Assembly: GCF_937616625.2 (NCBI RefSeq) | Contig: NC_065577.1 | Span: 22,388,501 to 22,452,500, forward strand | Reading direction: 5' to 3' | Source of the DNA: Mercurialis annua | Lineage: Eukaryota > Streptophyta > Magnoliopsida > Malpighiales > Euphorbiaceae | DNA length: 64,000 nucleotides | In this document: piece after piece, positions 23,268 through 34,535 of the stretch | How the letters are laid out: each line of letters starts with the position of its first letter | Position numbering within the stretch: the stretch's first letter is position 1 | The notes under the pieces: model-generated | Told to the model about the DNA's origin: nothing | Seen by the model: the letters and a program-made list of their open reading frames with translations, nothing else | Database searches by the model: none | Position numbers and translations under genes: made by a program

Positions 23268-24472
23268 AAGTATTGCTAATAACACATTGATACTAAACAA
23301 AATGCTAATTATATGTATGCTTAAGGAAAATAAAATGCTGTAAAAGACTAGTAGTATTAAATATTGTACATTAATCACACCGAATGTTGGTTTGAAGAAT
23401 CCTGGCTTGCTTTTGTGTTTGTGTAAATTAGAGATATCTTTGCCTTCACCTTTTTTAGAGAGCAGGAAATGCTTAAATATGAGCAAGATTTTGTGATATT
23501 TTCACACTCAAAATTCTTACAAGACCATACTTCTCTTTAGTAGAGTTTTCTTTTCTTTTTTTTGTTGTCCTCTTTTAGCAGCAGGCCCCTCTATTTATAA
23601 GGGCTGCCAGTGGAATTTCTGTAAATTAGTTAATTCAGATTAATTTGGCTTAATCATGATTTATATATGATTTATGCTCATTTAGCTTAAATAAATAGTT
23701 TTAATAACGTTAAGTGTACTTATGTTACAAGAATTCCACTATTCTTGAATATTGTAAAAGACAAAATATGGGAAACTGTTCGATTTGGTCCTTCAATTTC
23801 GTCCAAAATTCAATTGGGTCCCTGGAATAAAATAAATTAGCAATTTGCCCCTTGCGCGAAAAGAGTACAAAATGGTCCCTTGGCAAATTTCGGATTAGCC
23901 TTTAATCTTCTGAAGCAGCCCTGTTTGGTTCTTAAAGATTGCAAAGATGGCGGAATGGTCCCTTATATTCTCAAAATTGACAAAATTGTCCATCAATTCA
24001 TTAATTGTAACATATGATTGTATTATGTACAATAGTCCCTTTTATTGGTTTTGGATTTAAGTTTTTATTAAAATGTGTGTATTGAGTCATTTTAATTTTT
24101 GGGCTTAACCTAAAAATGGATAATAGATACTACACTTGGGCTGTGAAGATAAAATATTCTGAGCCCAATAGGTTTAAAGTCCATTTTTTAAAATCCAAAC
24201 TCAATATATGCATTTTAATAGGCTTAAATTCTTAGCCGTTCGAAAATGATGAAATGGACGATGCCCTCGGTTAATCTTCCGGGCCCAAATCTGATTCGAG
24301 AAATATTTGTTTATTATTTCCCTATAACTCGACAATTCTCATATTAATATAAATCTGAAATTTGGTTCATTCATTTTTCATTTGTTCATTATTTTCTTTT
24401 ATTGTATTATTAACGTATATGAAATTGATGAAAGAAAACTCAAATAATTAACATTAAAAATTGGGTATAAAC
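23268..24472 (-). mobile_element. LTR-like fragment with TATA box
   Basis: On the minus strand it begins TGTTTATACCC at 24472, next to satellite. It has a TATAAATA box at 23592-23599, then about 300 bp of leader-like sequence until the copia insertion at 23267. U3-like text includes several 'TGGTCCCTT'-type blocks (23800-23990). The downstream half should lie left of 18534, but no primer site or second LTR was found. The 108-codon frame at 23160-23486 crosses the copia border and is not credible. Confidence 0.4.
23592..23599 (-). promoter_or_regulatory. TATA box of LTR-like fragment
   Basis: The minus strand reads TTATAAATAGAGGGGC, a strong plant TATA context. Transcription would run toward lower coordinates. 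Confidence 0.5.
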
Positions 24473-24473
24473 A

Positions 24474-27400
24474 GGCTTAAATCGCTTACAATGTGAAGCA
24501 TTTGGATTTGTTTCGTAACGTTTTAAATGTTTTGATTGGTTTCATAACGTTTTAAACGTTTCGCTTAAATTACTAAAAAGGTGAAACAATAGGATTCGTT
24601 TCGTAAGTTTTTAAGCATTTGGATTGGTTTCGTAATGTTTTAAACGTTTGGCTTAAATCGCTAAAAAGGTGAAATGTTGAGATTTGTTTCGTAACTTTTG
24701 TAAACGTTTGGCTTAAATCGCTTAAAAGGTTAAATGTTTGGATTTGTTTCATAACGTTTTAAACGTTTGGATTGGTTTCGTAACGTTTGTAAACGTTTGG
24801 CTTAAATATCTAAAAAGGTAAAACGTTTATATTAATTTCGCAACATTTTAAATGATTGGCTTAAATAGCTAAAAAGGGGAAACATTTGGATTTGTTTCGT
24901 ATCATCTGTAAACGTTTTGCCTAAATCACTAAAAAGTGAAACCGAAACCAATTCAAACGTTACAAAACAAATCCTAACATTTCACCATTTTAACTATTTA
25001 AGCCGAACGTTTACAAACGTTACGAAACCAATCCAAACATTTCATTTTTTTTCGTAACGTTTTTACGAAATAAAACCAAATGTTTCACCTTTTCATTTTT
25101 TTAGTGATTTAGGCGAAACATTTAAAATGTTACAAAACAAATTCAAATGTTTAAAACGTTACGAAACAAATCCAAAAATTTCATCTTTTTAGCAATTTAT
25201 CCTAACATTTCACCTTTTTAGCGAATTAAGCCAAACGTTGCTAACATTTACTAACGTTACGAAACAAAACCAAACGTTTAAAACATTTCAAAACAAATCC
25301 AAGCGTTTCACCTTTTTAGCGATTTAAATCAAACGTTTACAAATTTTACGAAACCAATCCAAAAGTTAAAAACATTACGAAATAAATCCAAACGTTTACA
25401 AACGTTTCGAAATGAATCCAAACGTGTCATCTTTTTAGCGATTTAAGCCAAACGTTTACAAACGTTACGAAACAAATTAAAACGTCTTCTTTTTAGCAAT
25501 TTAAGCCAGACGTTTAAAAAGTTTCGAAACCAATCCAAACATTTAAATCATTATGAAACAAATCTAAACGTTTACAGAGGTAACGAAACAAAACCAAACG
25601 TTTCACCTTTTTTGCAATTTATGCCAAACGTTTACAAACGTTACGAAACCATGCCAAACATTTCACCTTTTAAGCAATTTAAGTCAAACGTTTAAAACGC
25701 TACAAAATCAATCCAACGGTTCACATTTTTAGTGATACAAATCCAAAAGTTTAAAACGTTACGAAACAAATCCAAGCGTTTCACCTATTTAGTTATTTAA
25801 GCCAAACATTTACAAACGTTATAAAAAATCCAAACGTTTCACCTTTTTAGTGATTTAAGCCAGACATTTAAAACGTTACGAAACAAATTCAAACGTTTCC
25901 CTTTTTTAGCGATTTCAGCCAAAACATTTACAAACGTTATAAAACCAATCCAAATGTTTCAACTTTTTAGCGATTTAAGCCGAACGTTTACAATGTTTGG
26001 ATTAAATCGCTAAAAAGGTTAAACGTTTGGATTTTTTCGTAGCCAATCCAAACGTTTAAAACATTACGAAACCAATCCAAACGTTTACAAACGTTTCGAT
26101 TTGTTTCTTAACGTTGTAAACATTTGGATTGGTTTTGTAACGTTTTAATCTTTTGACTTAAATCACTAAAAAGTTGAAACGTTTGGATTTGTTTCGTAAC
26201 GTTTTAAACGTTTGGATTGGTTTTGTACCATTTTAAACTTTTGGCTTAAATCGCTAAAAGGTGAAATGTTTGCATTGGTTTTATGACGTTTATAAACGTT
26301 TGGCTTAAATTTGCTAAAAAGGTGAAACGTTAGCATTTGTTTCGTGACTTTTGAAAATGTTTGGATTAAATCGCTAAAAAGGTGAAACGTTTGAATTTGT
26401 TTCGTATGGGTTTAAACGTTTGGATTTGTTTCGTAACGTTTGTAAATGTTTGGCTTAAATCACTAAAAAGGGAAAACGTTAGGATTTGTTTCGTAACATT
26501 TGTAAATGTTTGGCTTAAATCACTAAAAAGGTTAAACATTTGGATTTGTTTCGTAGCATTTATAAACGTTTGGTTTAAATCGCTAAAATTATGAAACGTT
26601 TGGATTTGTTTCGTAATGTTTCGATTTGTTTCGCAACGTTTGTAAACGTTTGGCTTAAAATGTAGCGAAACAAATCCAAACGTTTTACCTTTTTAGTGAT
26701 TTAAGCTAGACGATTACAAACGTTATGATACAAAACCAAACGTTTTACCTTTTTACCGTTTCACTTAGCGATTTAAGCCAAACGTTTACAAAGGTTACGA
26801 AACAAATCCAAACGGTTCCAAATGTTTCACCTTTTTAGCAATTTAAGCCAAAAAGGTGAAACGTTTGATTTGTTTCGTAATGTTTTAAATGTTTGGATTG
26901 GTTTCGTAACGTTTGTAAACGTTTGGCTTAGATCGCTAAAAAGGTGAAACGTTTGGATTTGTTTCGTAACGTTTTAAATGTTTGGATTGGTTTCGTGACG
27001 TTTGTTAATGCTTAGCTTCAATTGCTAAAAAGGTGAAACGTTTGTTTTTGTTTCGTAACGTTTTAAACGTTTGGATTGGTTTTGTAACGTTTGTAAACGT
27101 TTGGCTTAAATTGCTAAAAAGGTTAAACGTTTGGATTTGTTTCGTAATGTTTGTAAATGTTTGGCTCAAACTTCTAAAAAGGGGAAATGTTTGGATTGAT
27201 TTCGTAATGATTTAAACTTTTGGCTTAAATCGCTAAAAAGGTGAAACATTTGGATTTGTTTCGTAACGTTTTAAACGTTTGGATTTGTTTTGTAACGTTT
27301 GTAAACGTTTGGCTTAAATCACTAAAAAGGTGAAAATTTGGATTTGTTTTGTAACGTTTGTAAACGTTTTTAAACATTTGGCTTAAATCGCTAAAAAAGG

Positions 27401-28277
27401 TGAAACATTTGGATTTGTTTCGTAGCGTTTGTAAACGTTTGGCTTAAATCGCTAAAAAGGTTGGATTGGTTTTGTAACGTTTTAAATGTTTGTCTTAAAT
27501 CTCTAAAAATGTGAAACGTTTGGATTTGTTTCGTAACGTTTGTAAACGTTTGGCTTAATTCGTTAAAAATGGGAAACGTTTGGATTTCTTTCGTGACGTA
27601 TTAAACGTTTGGATTTGTTTTGTAGCGTTTTAAACGTTTGGCTTTCATAATGTTTGGCTTGAATTGCAACAAAGGTGAAACGTTTGGGTTTGTTTTGTAA
27701 CGGTTTTAAACGTTTAGCTTAAATAACTAAAAAGGTAAAACGTTTGGATTTGTTTTGGAACGTTTCTAAATGTTTGGCTTAAATCGCTTAAAAGATGAAA
27801 CGTTCGAATTTGTTTCGTAATATTTGTAATCGTTTGAATTGGTTTCGTTACGTTTTTAACATTTGGAGTAACTTGCTAAAAAGGTGAAACGTTTGGATTT
27901 GTTTCTTAACGTTATAAAAGTTTGGATTGGTTTCGTAACGTTTGTAAACAAATCCAAACGTTTCACTTTTTTTCGCAATTTAAGCCACACATTTACAAAC
28001 GTTACAAAACAAATCCAAACGTTTCACTTTTTTAGCGATTTAAGCCAAACGTTTAAAACGTTACAAAACGAATCCAGATGTTTAAAATGTTACGAAACAA
28101 ATCCAAAAGTTTCACAATTTTAGCGATTTAAGCCAAACGTTTACAAACGTTAAGAAACAAATCCAAACGTTTCACCTTTTTAGCGACTTAAGCCAAACAT
28201 TTACAAACGTTACGAAACAAATAAAAACATTTGAACTTTTTAGTGATTTAAGCCAAACGTTTACAAATGTTTCGAAA
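24474..28277. repeat. 60-bp satellite, block B (repeated strand switches)
   Basis: The monomers are the same as in block E but more diverged. Approximate runs: reverse 24474-24940, forward 24945-26005, short reverse to 26040, forward to 26095, reverse 26096-26650, forward 26655-26850, reverse 26855-27945, forward 27946-28277. It continues without loss of phase into block C once the Tat element is removed. The open frames here with a 20-residue period are not genes. Confidence 0.9.
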
Positions 28278-28636
28278 TGATAACAAGATAGATGGAAAAA
28301 TCTCAAAAAAGGAACTTAACCGAGTACACATACGAGCAAAACCGACATTACCTTGCAGGGAGAACGAAGCAAACAAATAGCAAAGGCAGAACTCGGCATT
28401 AGCAGAACTGGACACCACCTTGGTAAACCGATCAAAGTCATACATAAAGGCTTACTCGGCCATCCGAAGAAGACCCCTCAAAACATAATAGCCATCTCGG
28501 CCAACCGAGCAAGATCCGTCCTAGTTACAAAGACAAAGTCTGAGAGAAGGTACTATTACATCTCCAACATTCTCTGCACAGACAAAGAGAATTGCATCAG
28601 ACTTGTCGGCCCAGACAAAGAGGAATAAAGGTATAG

Positions 28637-28644
28637 TATAAAAG
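28637..28644 (+). promoter_or_regulatory. TATA box of Tat 5' LTR
   Basis: TATAAAAG, matched by TATAAAAG at 36292-36299 in the 3' LTR. The genomic RNA should start roughly 30 bp downstream. Confidence 0.7.
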
Positions 28645-28680
28645 ACTATGAAAAAGTAGGTAAGAAGGTTAATACTCTTT

Positions 28681-28750
28681 TTATTCTTTCTCTCACTAAA
28701 ACTTATTCTTTCTCTCACTAAAACACTTATTCTTTCTCTCACTAAAACTC
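28681..28750 (+). repeat. Triplicated 22-24-bp unit in 5' LTR
   Basis: Units at 28681-28702, 28703-28726 and 28727-28750. The 3' LTR has a single unit near 36366-36390. Confidence 0.9.
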
Positions 28751-28885
28751 TTTTTGACTTGACCGTCGGAACGGTTGATCGAAATCACCTTCTGGCGCCC
28801 TTCTAACGGTTGTGTTGTGGTTTTCAGGTACACCCTATAAGACATTTCCGGACCTGAGACACGCCTCAATTGACTAGTTATCATT

Positions 28886-28901
28886 TGGCACCGTTCGTGG
28901 G
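28886..28901 (+). promoter_or_regulatory. Tat element primer binding site
   Basis: TGGCACCGTTCGTGGG lies two bases after the LTR. It is a slightly mutated form of the TGGCGCCGT-type site common in Tat and Athila elements, which use a tRNA other than initiator Met. Confidence 0.75.
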
Positions 28902-28954
28902 AAAGAAAAACGAGAAATTTTCCCCCTTTCTACCTCACCAGCGGGCGTTGGAAA

Positions 28955-30560
28955 ATGAGTAGAGTAGAAGATGACGATCTCCTCGCAAAGGAAACAGACA
29001 CCCAGGACAACGTCGTTGAGGTCGATTTAAACGCTCCGGTACATAGGGCACAGGTGGCTGCTCGTTCTGCCCGGTAACAACATCTGGTGGAGGCACTCAC
29101 CTAGGAACGACATCTGGAGTCACCACTCACTATCCTTGGGGAATGCCATTCTCGGGATCCATCCCACCCACGTCATACTTCATACCCACACATCAAATGC
29201 CCCAAAACGTTTCCCTACGACCGGGTATAGCTCCCAACAACCTCTCATTCACTCCGGTAGTTACTTCCACACCCTTGGTAATACCCGTCATCAAAAAATA
29301 AAACCCCACCCCGACACAGATACAAGAGTACATCGAGTTCCACGCTTGGCAACTAGCTTTCCTCCTGCAGTTACAGCAAGGCAATGCTCGGCCACCACCC
29401 CCTACCACCTCTCGAGGCAATAATACCACCCCACCATATGTGCCAGCTCCACCCCCTCACCCACCAGAATTCTATTAGGGACAAACCGCGTTTGACGCTT
29501 CCCCTGATGGTGTAACCCCGTAAAAGAACGCACTAGATCAACAAACCCCAAGAACTTAACATGTAAACCAAACCGGCCACAAAAACCAGAAGAAGTCAAC
29601 GCACGAATGTGCACAGTTCAGGCGCCGGATTCGGCCAAAGAAATGTGCACAGTTCAGGCGCCGGACTCGGCCAAAGAAAAAACCTGGAACAGGATATAAC
29701 AGAAAGAGTACGAACCGAGATAGAAAAGTTAAAAAGAAAAGAACCGAGAAAACCAAGTTACCTCAAGATCAGGACTCTCTAGCGACGGAAATCTGAGACG
29801 AACCTTTCCCATTATATTACAAAATGCCGACATTAGACCACTAAAGCGGAAGAAGTGACCCTAAAACACACCTGAGTTGTTTCCAGGTAATCATGATGGT
29901 CCAGAGCTTATCTAAAGCAGTAATATGCAAAATTTTCCCAACCACTCTGAAAGGACCGGCCGCAATCTGGTACCAAAGCTTGAAAGAAGGATGAATTCAC
30001 AGTTTTGATGAGTTAGCAGATGCTTTCTGAACTCACTTCGCACCGAGCATATAACGAAGGAAAACATCCAACAACCTCAAGCTGTGCCACTAAAAACTAG
30101 GGGAAGTTTAAAAAAATTTGTCACCAGGTTCAACGAAGAAGCCATACTAGTAGAAGATCTGAATGACGACACAACAATAGACGCCATGAACGACAATACC
30201 ACCATGAACACATTCCAAGATAACCTGATTACAAACCCGGTAGAAACTTACCCTGAACTGATGAATCGAGCATGGAACTTCATCAATCTCGATGAAGATC
30301 GTATAAGGAAAGCTTCTAACTCGGCCGCTCAATTAAGTATCACCAGACAACCCTTCAATCAGAACAACAGACATGACAGGTTCAAACCAAGAGAACAAAG
30401 ACCACCAGTACCTTACCGAGCAGAAAGCCACCGGCCGGTCAAAATAGAAGATCAAGCTTTCATCCCACTAAACACACCAAGATCACACATTCTGATGTGG
30501 ATTCAAAACAACAACGAACCGGTGCACTACCCTCCGAAGTTACAAATTGAAGGGGACTGA
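28955..30560 (+). pseudogene. Tat element Gag, broken
   Basis: A 40-codon N-terminal frame (MSRVEDDDLL...) opens at 28955 and stops at 29075. After a decayed proline-rich stretch, the retrotransposon Gag domain is readable from about 29880: KIFPTTLKGPAAIWYQSL, a broken SFDELADAF block, KTSNNLKLC, then GSLKKFVTRFNEEAI (from about 30100). The last part stays open to 30560, through the region that ends YPELMNRAWNFINLDEDRIR. At least three stops and one or two frameshifts interrupt it. Gag would form the particle that holds element RNA. Confidence 0.85.
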
Positions 30561-31212
30561 AAAAGTACTGTTAGTTTCATGACGGACATGGGCATGTCAC
30601 TGATGAATGCGGAAGCCTCAAAAAAGAAATCGACTGATTGGTGCAAGTAGGCAGACTGAAAGATTTTATGGCACAGAATGAAATTTACAACTCGGGTAGC
30701 ACTAACCAAGGAGAGCATAGCGGAAATAGAGACGATGGACCACTACCAAAGAGGCAAAATGTATCGGGAGTAATCAACACAATAGCAGGAGGTATGGCTG
30801 ATCCCGAGTACAAACATGGCAGGCGCAAAAGACAAAAGAATGGTGATGAATATCAGGGTAGCCACACCCCTACCTGAGGTCAGCTTTGGTCCAGCAGATG
30901 GCGAAGGTGTAGATTTTCCGCACCACGACCCCCTGTTCATCTTAGGTCTAATAGAAAACTTATGGGTAATGAGGCAGCTAGTGGATGAAGGAAGCTCGAT
31001 AAATCTCATTACAAAAGAGGCAAACCTCAGATTTGGATGCTCAGTGTTAAACCTCAAACCGGTCAAAACTCCTCTTGTCGGGCTAGGAGGAGCACCGGTG
31101 AGCTAGGACAAGAGAATGCAACGCCAGAGGGAGGCCTAGTGGGCATCGCTAAAAATTTCAAGTCACTGTTCATGGCAGTAAACATGCCACTCGCTTACAA
31201 TGTTATCCTCCG
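30561..31212 (+). pseudogene. Tat element zinc knuckle and aspartic protease, frameshifted
   Basis: Directly after Gag, a CCHC-type knuckle (CSFHDGHGHVTDECGSLKKE) can be read across a stop, followed by VGRLKDF and VINTIAGG, blocks typical of the Tat spacer. The protease region is at about 30860-31106. The active-site loop reads LVDEGSSINLI where relatives have D-G/T-G-S-S, so the glycine next to the catalytic aspartate is replaced. The flap block TPLVGLGGAPVS follows. The frame then shifts and ends in NMPLAYNVIL. Confidence 0.8.
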
Positions 31213-31626
31213 AATAGGAAGTGGAGAATATGCATAGAGTTCACAGATCTAAACCGAGCATGCCCAAAAGACAGCTACCCTCTATCGAACATCGACCAGT
31301 TAGTCGATTCAACTAGTGGCTACGAAGTCTACTCATTGATAGATGCAGCTCAAGGATACCACCGGATACCGATTCACAAAGATGATGAAGAAAAAACAAG
31401 TTTCATAACCAAAAAAGGAACCTACTGCTACAAACAAATGCCCTTTGGCTTGAAAAATGCCGGAGCAACTTATCAGCGGTTGATGAATTTCGTATTCAAT
31501 GACCGAATCGGTCAGAATATGATAGTTTATATGGATGACATCATCGTCAAGTCCAAAAAGATAGAAGACCACGCAAAAGACCTAGAACAATTCTTCGAAA
31601 AGCTAAAAAAAACAAGCTCAAATTAA
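31213..31626 (+). pseudogene. Tat element reverse transcriptase, N-terminal part deleted
   Basis: The frame enters RT in the middle: KWRICIEFTDLN and ACPKDSYPL, then LIDAAQGYHRIPI, then MPFGLKNAGATYQRLM and the catalytic YMDDIIVKS near 31530. The protease tail NVIL abuts KWRICIEF within about 15 bp, so the intervening protease end and RT fingers have been deleted. An adenine-run frameshift after FEKLKK ends the frame. The catalytic aspartates remain, but the protein cannot be functional. Confidence 0.9.
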
Positions 31627-32230
31627 ACCCGGATAAATGCGCTTTCGGGGTTCCAACAGGAAATTTCCTCTCATCTCCCAAAAAGGCATTGAAGTGAACC
31701 CAGAAAAAACAAAGGCAATCATAGAAATGAGAGCACCAAGGATAGCCAAAGAGGTTCAAAAACTTAATGGAAGGATCACAGCTCTCGAACGATTTGTGTC
31801 AAACTCGGCAAAGAGGTGTCTCCCATTTTCAAAACACTGAGAAACGTAAAAAAAACTTTGAATGGAATGAGGAATGCCAAAAATATTTCGAGGAGCTCAA
31901 AAATTTCCTGAGCTCACCACCACTGCTCGGCAGGCCCGAAGAAAGAAAAATCATATACTTATACCTAAGTGTCACCAACACGATAATAGCATCGGTGCTT
32001 TTCAAAGAAGAAGGAGGAGAGCAGAAATCAGTATACTATACGAGCAAATTATTGAAAGGCCCCGATCTCAGATATAGCAAAATAGAGAAGTTCGCATTCA
32101 CCCTTGTGTTAATGGTGGAAAAGCTAAAGAGATATTTTCAAGCCCACTCGGTGATATTCCGAACAAACCAACTGCTAACGAAAGCCCTTGGAAGACCAGA
32201 AACGTCAGGAAGATTGATCAACATATCCAT
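31627..32230 (+). pseudogene. Tat element RT connection and RNase H, truncated
   Basis: After the frameshift the RT tail is readable: KLNPDKCAFGVPTG, then GIEVNPEKTKAIIEM, then EVQKLNGRITALERFVS. RNase H begins FEWNEECQKYFEELK and SPPLLGRP, then SVYYTSKLLKGPDLRYSKIEK, then FRTNQLLTKALGRPETSGRL (near 32215). Sequence recognisable as RNase H ends there, and no integrase motif follows before the tandem repeats at 32412. The loss of integrase is therefore a real deletion and not poor readability. Confidence 0.88.
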
Positions 32231-32411
32231 TATGTTAGGATTTACCAAGAACCTGGAATGCCAGAGTTCTTATGAGGTTCTATCAGTAAAGTTTCAAGTT
32301 ATTGAGTCTGTCAGGGGTTTTTTCACTTGCATTCAAGTGAAAGTCAGTTGTAGCCAAGAATACAAGTTTTTCCTCTATCAATAAAAGAAAAAGAAAAAGC
32401 AAATGTGTCAG
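32231..32411 (+). other. Short spacer after truncated pol
   Basis: No domain is recognised. It may be the remnant of the pol 3' end. An A-rich run with AATAAAAG lies at about 32380-32400. Confidence 0.35.
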
Positions 32412-32866
32412 AGCTTAAAACAAGCCAAAGCAATCACTTTAACCGAGATAAGCAATAACTTAAAACAAGTCAAAGCAATCGCTTTAACCGAGATAAGCCA
32501 CATCTTAAAACAAGTCAACGCAATTGCTTTAACTGAGATAAGCCATAGCTTAAAACAAGTCAAAGCAATCGCTTTAACCAAGATTACCTATAGCTTAAAA
32601 CAAGTCAAAAAAATTGTTTTAACCAAGATAAGCAATAGCTTAAAACAAGTCAAAGCAATCGCTTTAACCGAGATAAGCTGTAGCTTAAACCAAGCCAAAG
32701 CAATCGCTTTTTAACCAATTTAAGCCATATCTTAAAATATGCCTAAAAAATCTCTTTAAACCGATTTAAGCCATCGCTTAAAGTAAGTGAAAACAATCGT
32801 TTGAACAGATTAAAGCCATAATTCACACCAAGTCAAAGTAATCACTTTAACCGATATGAGCCACGA
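32412..32866 (+). repeat. 45-bp tandem repeat, about ten units
   Basis: Units start CTTAAAACAAG(T/C)CAAAGC and continue with a CTTTAACCGAGATAAGC block. Starts at 32414, 32459, 32504, 32549, 32594, 32639 and 32684 are exactly 45 bp apart. Later units (about 32731, 32777, 32822) are diverged. Since 45 is divisible by 3, this gives an open frame with a 15-residue period (32403-32714) that is probably not coding. Confidence 0.9.
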
Positions 32867-33077
32867 CGCAAAACAAAGCAAAATAAATGCTCCAAACATT
32901 CCAAAACCCAATCTAAAAATTGAAGCAATAAAAAACACAAAGCATAAAACCGAGACAAAACTTGGTAAATTAGTAAAAAAACAAACTAAATTATACACAA
33001 CCAAAAAAACCGATATATTACTTGAGCAAATTCACTCTGTTAGAAAAAGATAAACTGTCTAGGACGGAACTAGTCAA
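32867..33077. other. A-rich spacer downstream of antisense gene
   Basis: No frame is recognised. Its position fits the 3' untranslated region of the antisense gene. Confidence 0.35.
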
Positions 33078-33860
33078 TTACAGCATTACTGACGTCATCA
33101 GGCATTGACAGACAAGGCCCAGAAGGGGTACCTCCGCCTCACTCAAACCAGCTTCCTCATAATGCCGAACGTCCAACAGAAGAGTAAGAGACCTAATCAC
33201 ACCGTCATCACTTCCAACCTCCACACCATCTTTAAAGGGAATAACATCATCCTCAAGCTCCTTCCGCAGCTCAGCCTCAAAGTCCTTGGCACTTCGCTCT
33301 TCAGCAAGTTTTCGTTTAGCTTGGAGTTTATGGTACATGTCGTCCATATCCAAGTACAAACAGGATTGATCAACCTCAGGTCGGAGAAGAGGCCCAACAC
33401 GCTCTTTAAGATCATCCTTCATAGCATCAGTAAGTTTTGCGAACTCGACCATCAGATCATCTCGTTGAGTCTCAATAATTTTGATAGTGTCATCAAGAAT
33501 ATCATGAAGCCTCATGCAACTCTTATGATGACCGTCAATGGTCTTATGCAGATCCGCCTTCTCCTTAGCAAACTCATCAATTAACCGGTCTCGAAGCTCC
33601 TTCTTCTCTTTCTCAGCAGTATCTCTCACGAGAGCAAGCTCATTCCTCTCCTTAACCAAGTCAGCAAGCTCTTTGTTCAACTCCTCAATTCTAGCATAGA
33701 ACTTCTCCGTATTGCTAGCCAAAACAGACTCCGCATTGGCCCTTTGAAGCTACTCCTTTTCCAAATCGACCACCGAGGTTGTCAATTTCTCCCGATTTTT
33801 AGAAGCTTGTGCAGCCAAGTTTTCTTGAAAAGACCGAACACCCAATAGGTGATTGATAAG

Positions 33861-33937
33861 CTGAAAAGAAACCCGAACAAAAGCTTAGGAAAAAGCATAA
33901 TGCAAAAAACAAAACAAAATAATAAAATTAAGCATAC
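33861..33937 (-). other. Predicted intron 3 of antisense gene
   Basis: Donor TTTTAG|GTATGC and acceptor TTTCTTTTCAG|CTTATC, 77 bp, T-rich. The frame in exon 4 starts LINHLLGVRSFQENLAAQAS. The exon upstream ends in TAG in the reading frame, so one mutation or an alternative donor is needed. Confidence 0.6.
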
Positions 33938-34450
33938 CTAAAAGGAGATAGACACACTCGTGTCAAGATAATTCTCCCGGGGAGTGACAACAAGAGCTTC
34001 CCGATCTCTGGGAAGAGACACCATCTTTGCCAGGCGAACCAACATGGAAAAAGAATCAACAGTTTTTAAATCATCCAGGTTAACCACGTTTGCCCCCAAC
34101 TCTTCAGTCCTTATCTTCTTCCTCGACGAAGAAGAGACCAGAGCCTGCTCAGAAGGAACGGAAGACTGTGCCCCCTATGACTACTTCCTGCACGCCGGGA
34201 ACAACAATCTCATCCTTTTACCCGGCTAAAGAAAAATGTTCTTTACTTTTGTCCAAACGTTTCCTCTCAACAGCCTTGGACAGAGGAGGAACCGTAGACA
34301 ACAGTTTAGCAGCAGTCACAGTCCGAGCAACCGATACAGGTTTCTTTCCAGCAGCTTTGCTTCCACCCCCAACCTCGGTAGCTAAAGGATTTTTCACAGC
34401 CCCACCATTACCCTTTTGCCGAGCTGCATTAAAAGTAGCCATATTAAAAA

Positions 34451-34535
34451 CTGCATAAAAACAAACTGAGAAGACACACCAGCAAAAACACAAAATGAAA
34501 ACAAATAAAAAAAGGAATTGAAAACTGAGAATAAC
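34451..34535 (-). other. Predicted intron 2 of antisense gene
   Basis: Donor CGGGAAG|GTTATT, acceptor TTTTTATGCAG|TTTTTAATATGG, 85 bp and strongly T-rich. Removing it joins FDPKRE to VFNMATFNAARQ in frame (phase 1). This is the best-supported intron of the three. Confidence 0.7.

Larger units (their letters stand above)
28278..28883 (+). mobile_element. Tat element 5' LTR
   Basis: 606 bp with a TATAAAAG box at 28637-28644. It carries three copies of a 22-24-bp TTATTCTTTCTCTCACTAAA unit (28681-28750), where the 3' LTR has one. Otherwise the two LTRs are alike throughout, with scattered substitutions that indicate an insertion that is not recent. Confidence 0.92.

Noticed and set aside
24474..28277. 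CRISPR-like regular repeats
   Set aside because: Repeats are contiguous 60-bp monomers with no unique spacers, in a plant genome with no cas genes.
29136..29756. Opposing frames at 29136-29429 and 29402-29756 as antisense genes in the Tat 5' region
   Set aside because: They are by-products of the proline-rich, decayed Gag N-terminal region and show no domain or gene signal.
32403..32714. 103-codon frame of type LKQVKAIALTEIS as a repeat protein
   Set aside because: It is the translation of a 45-bp tandem array (divisible by three) and is lost once units diverge.
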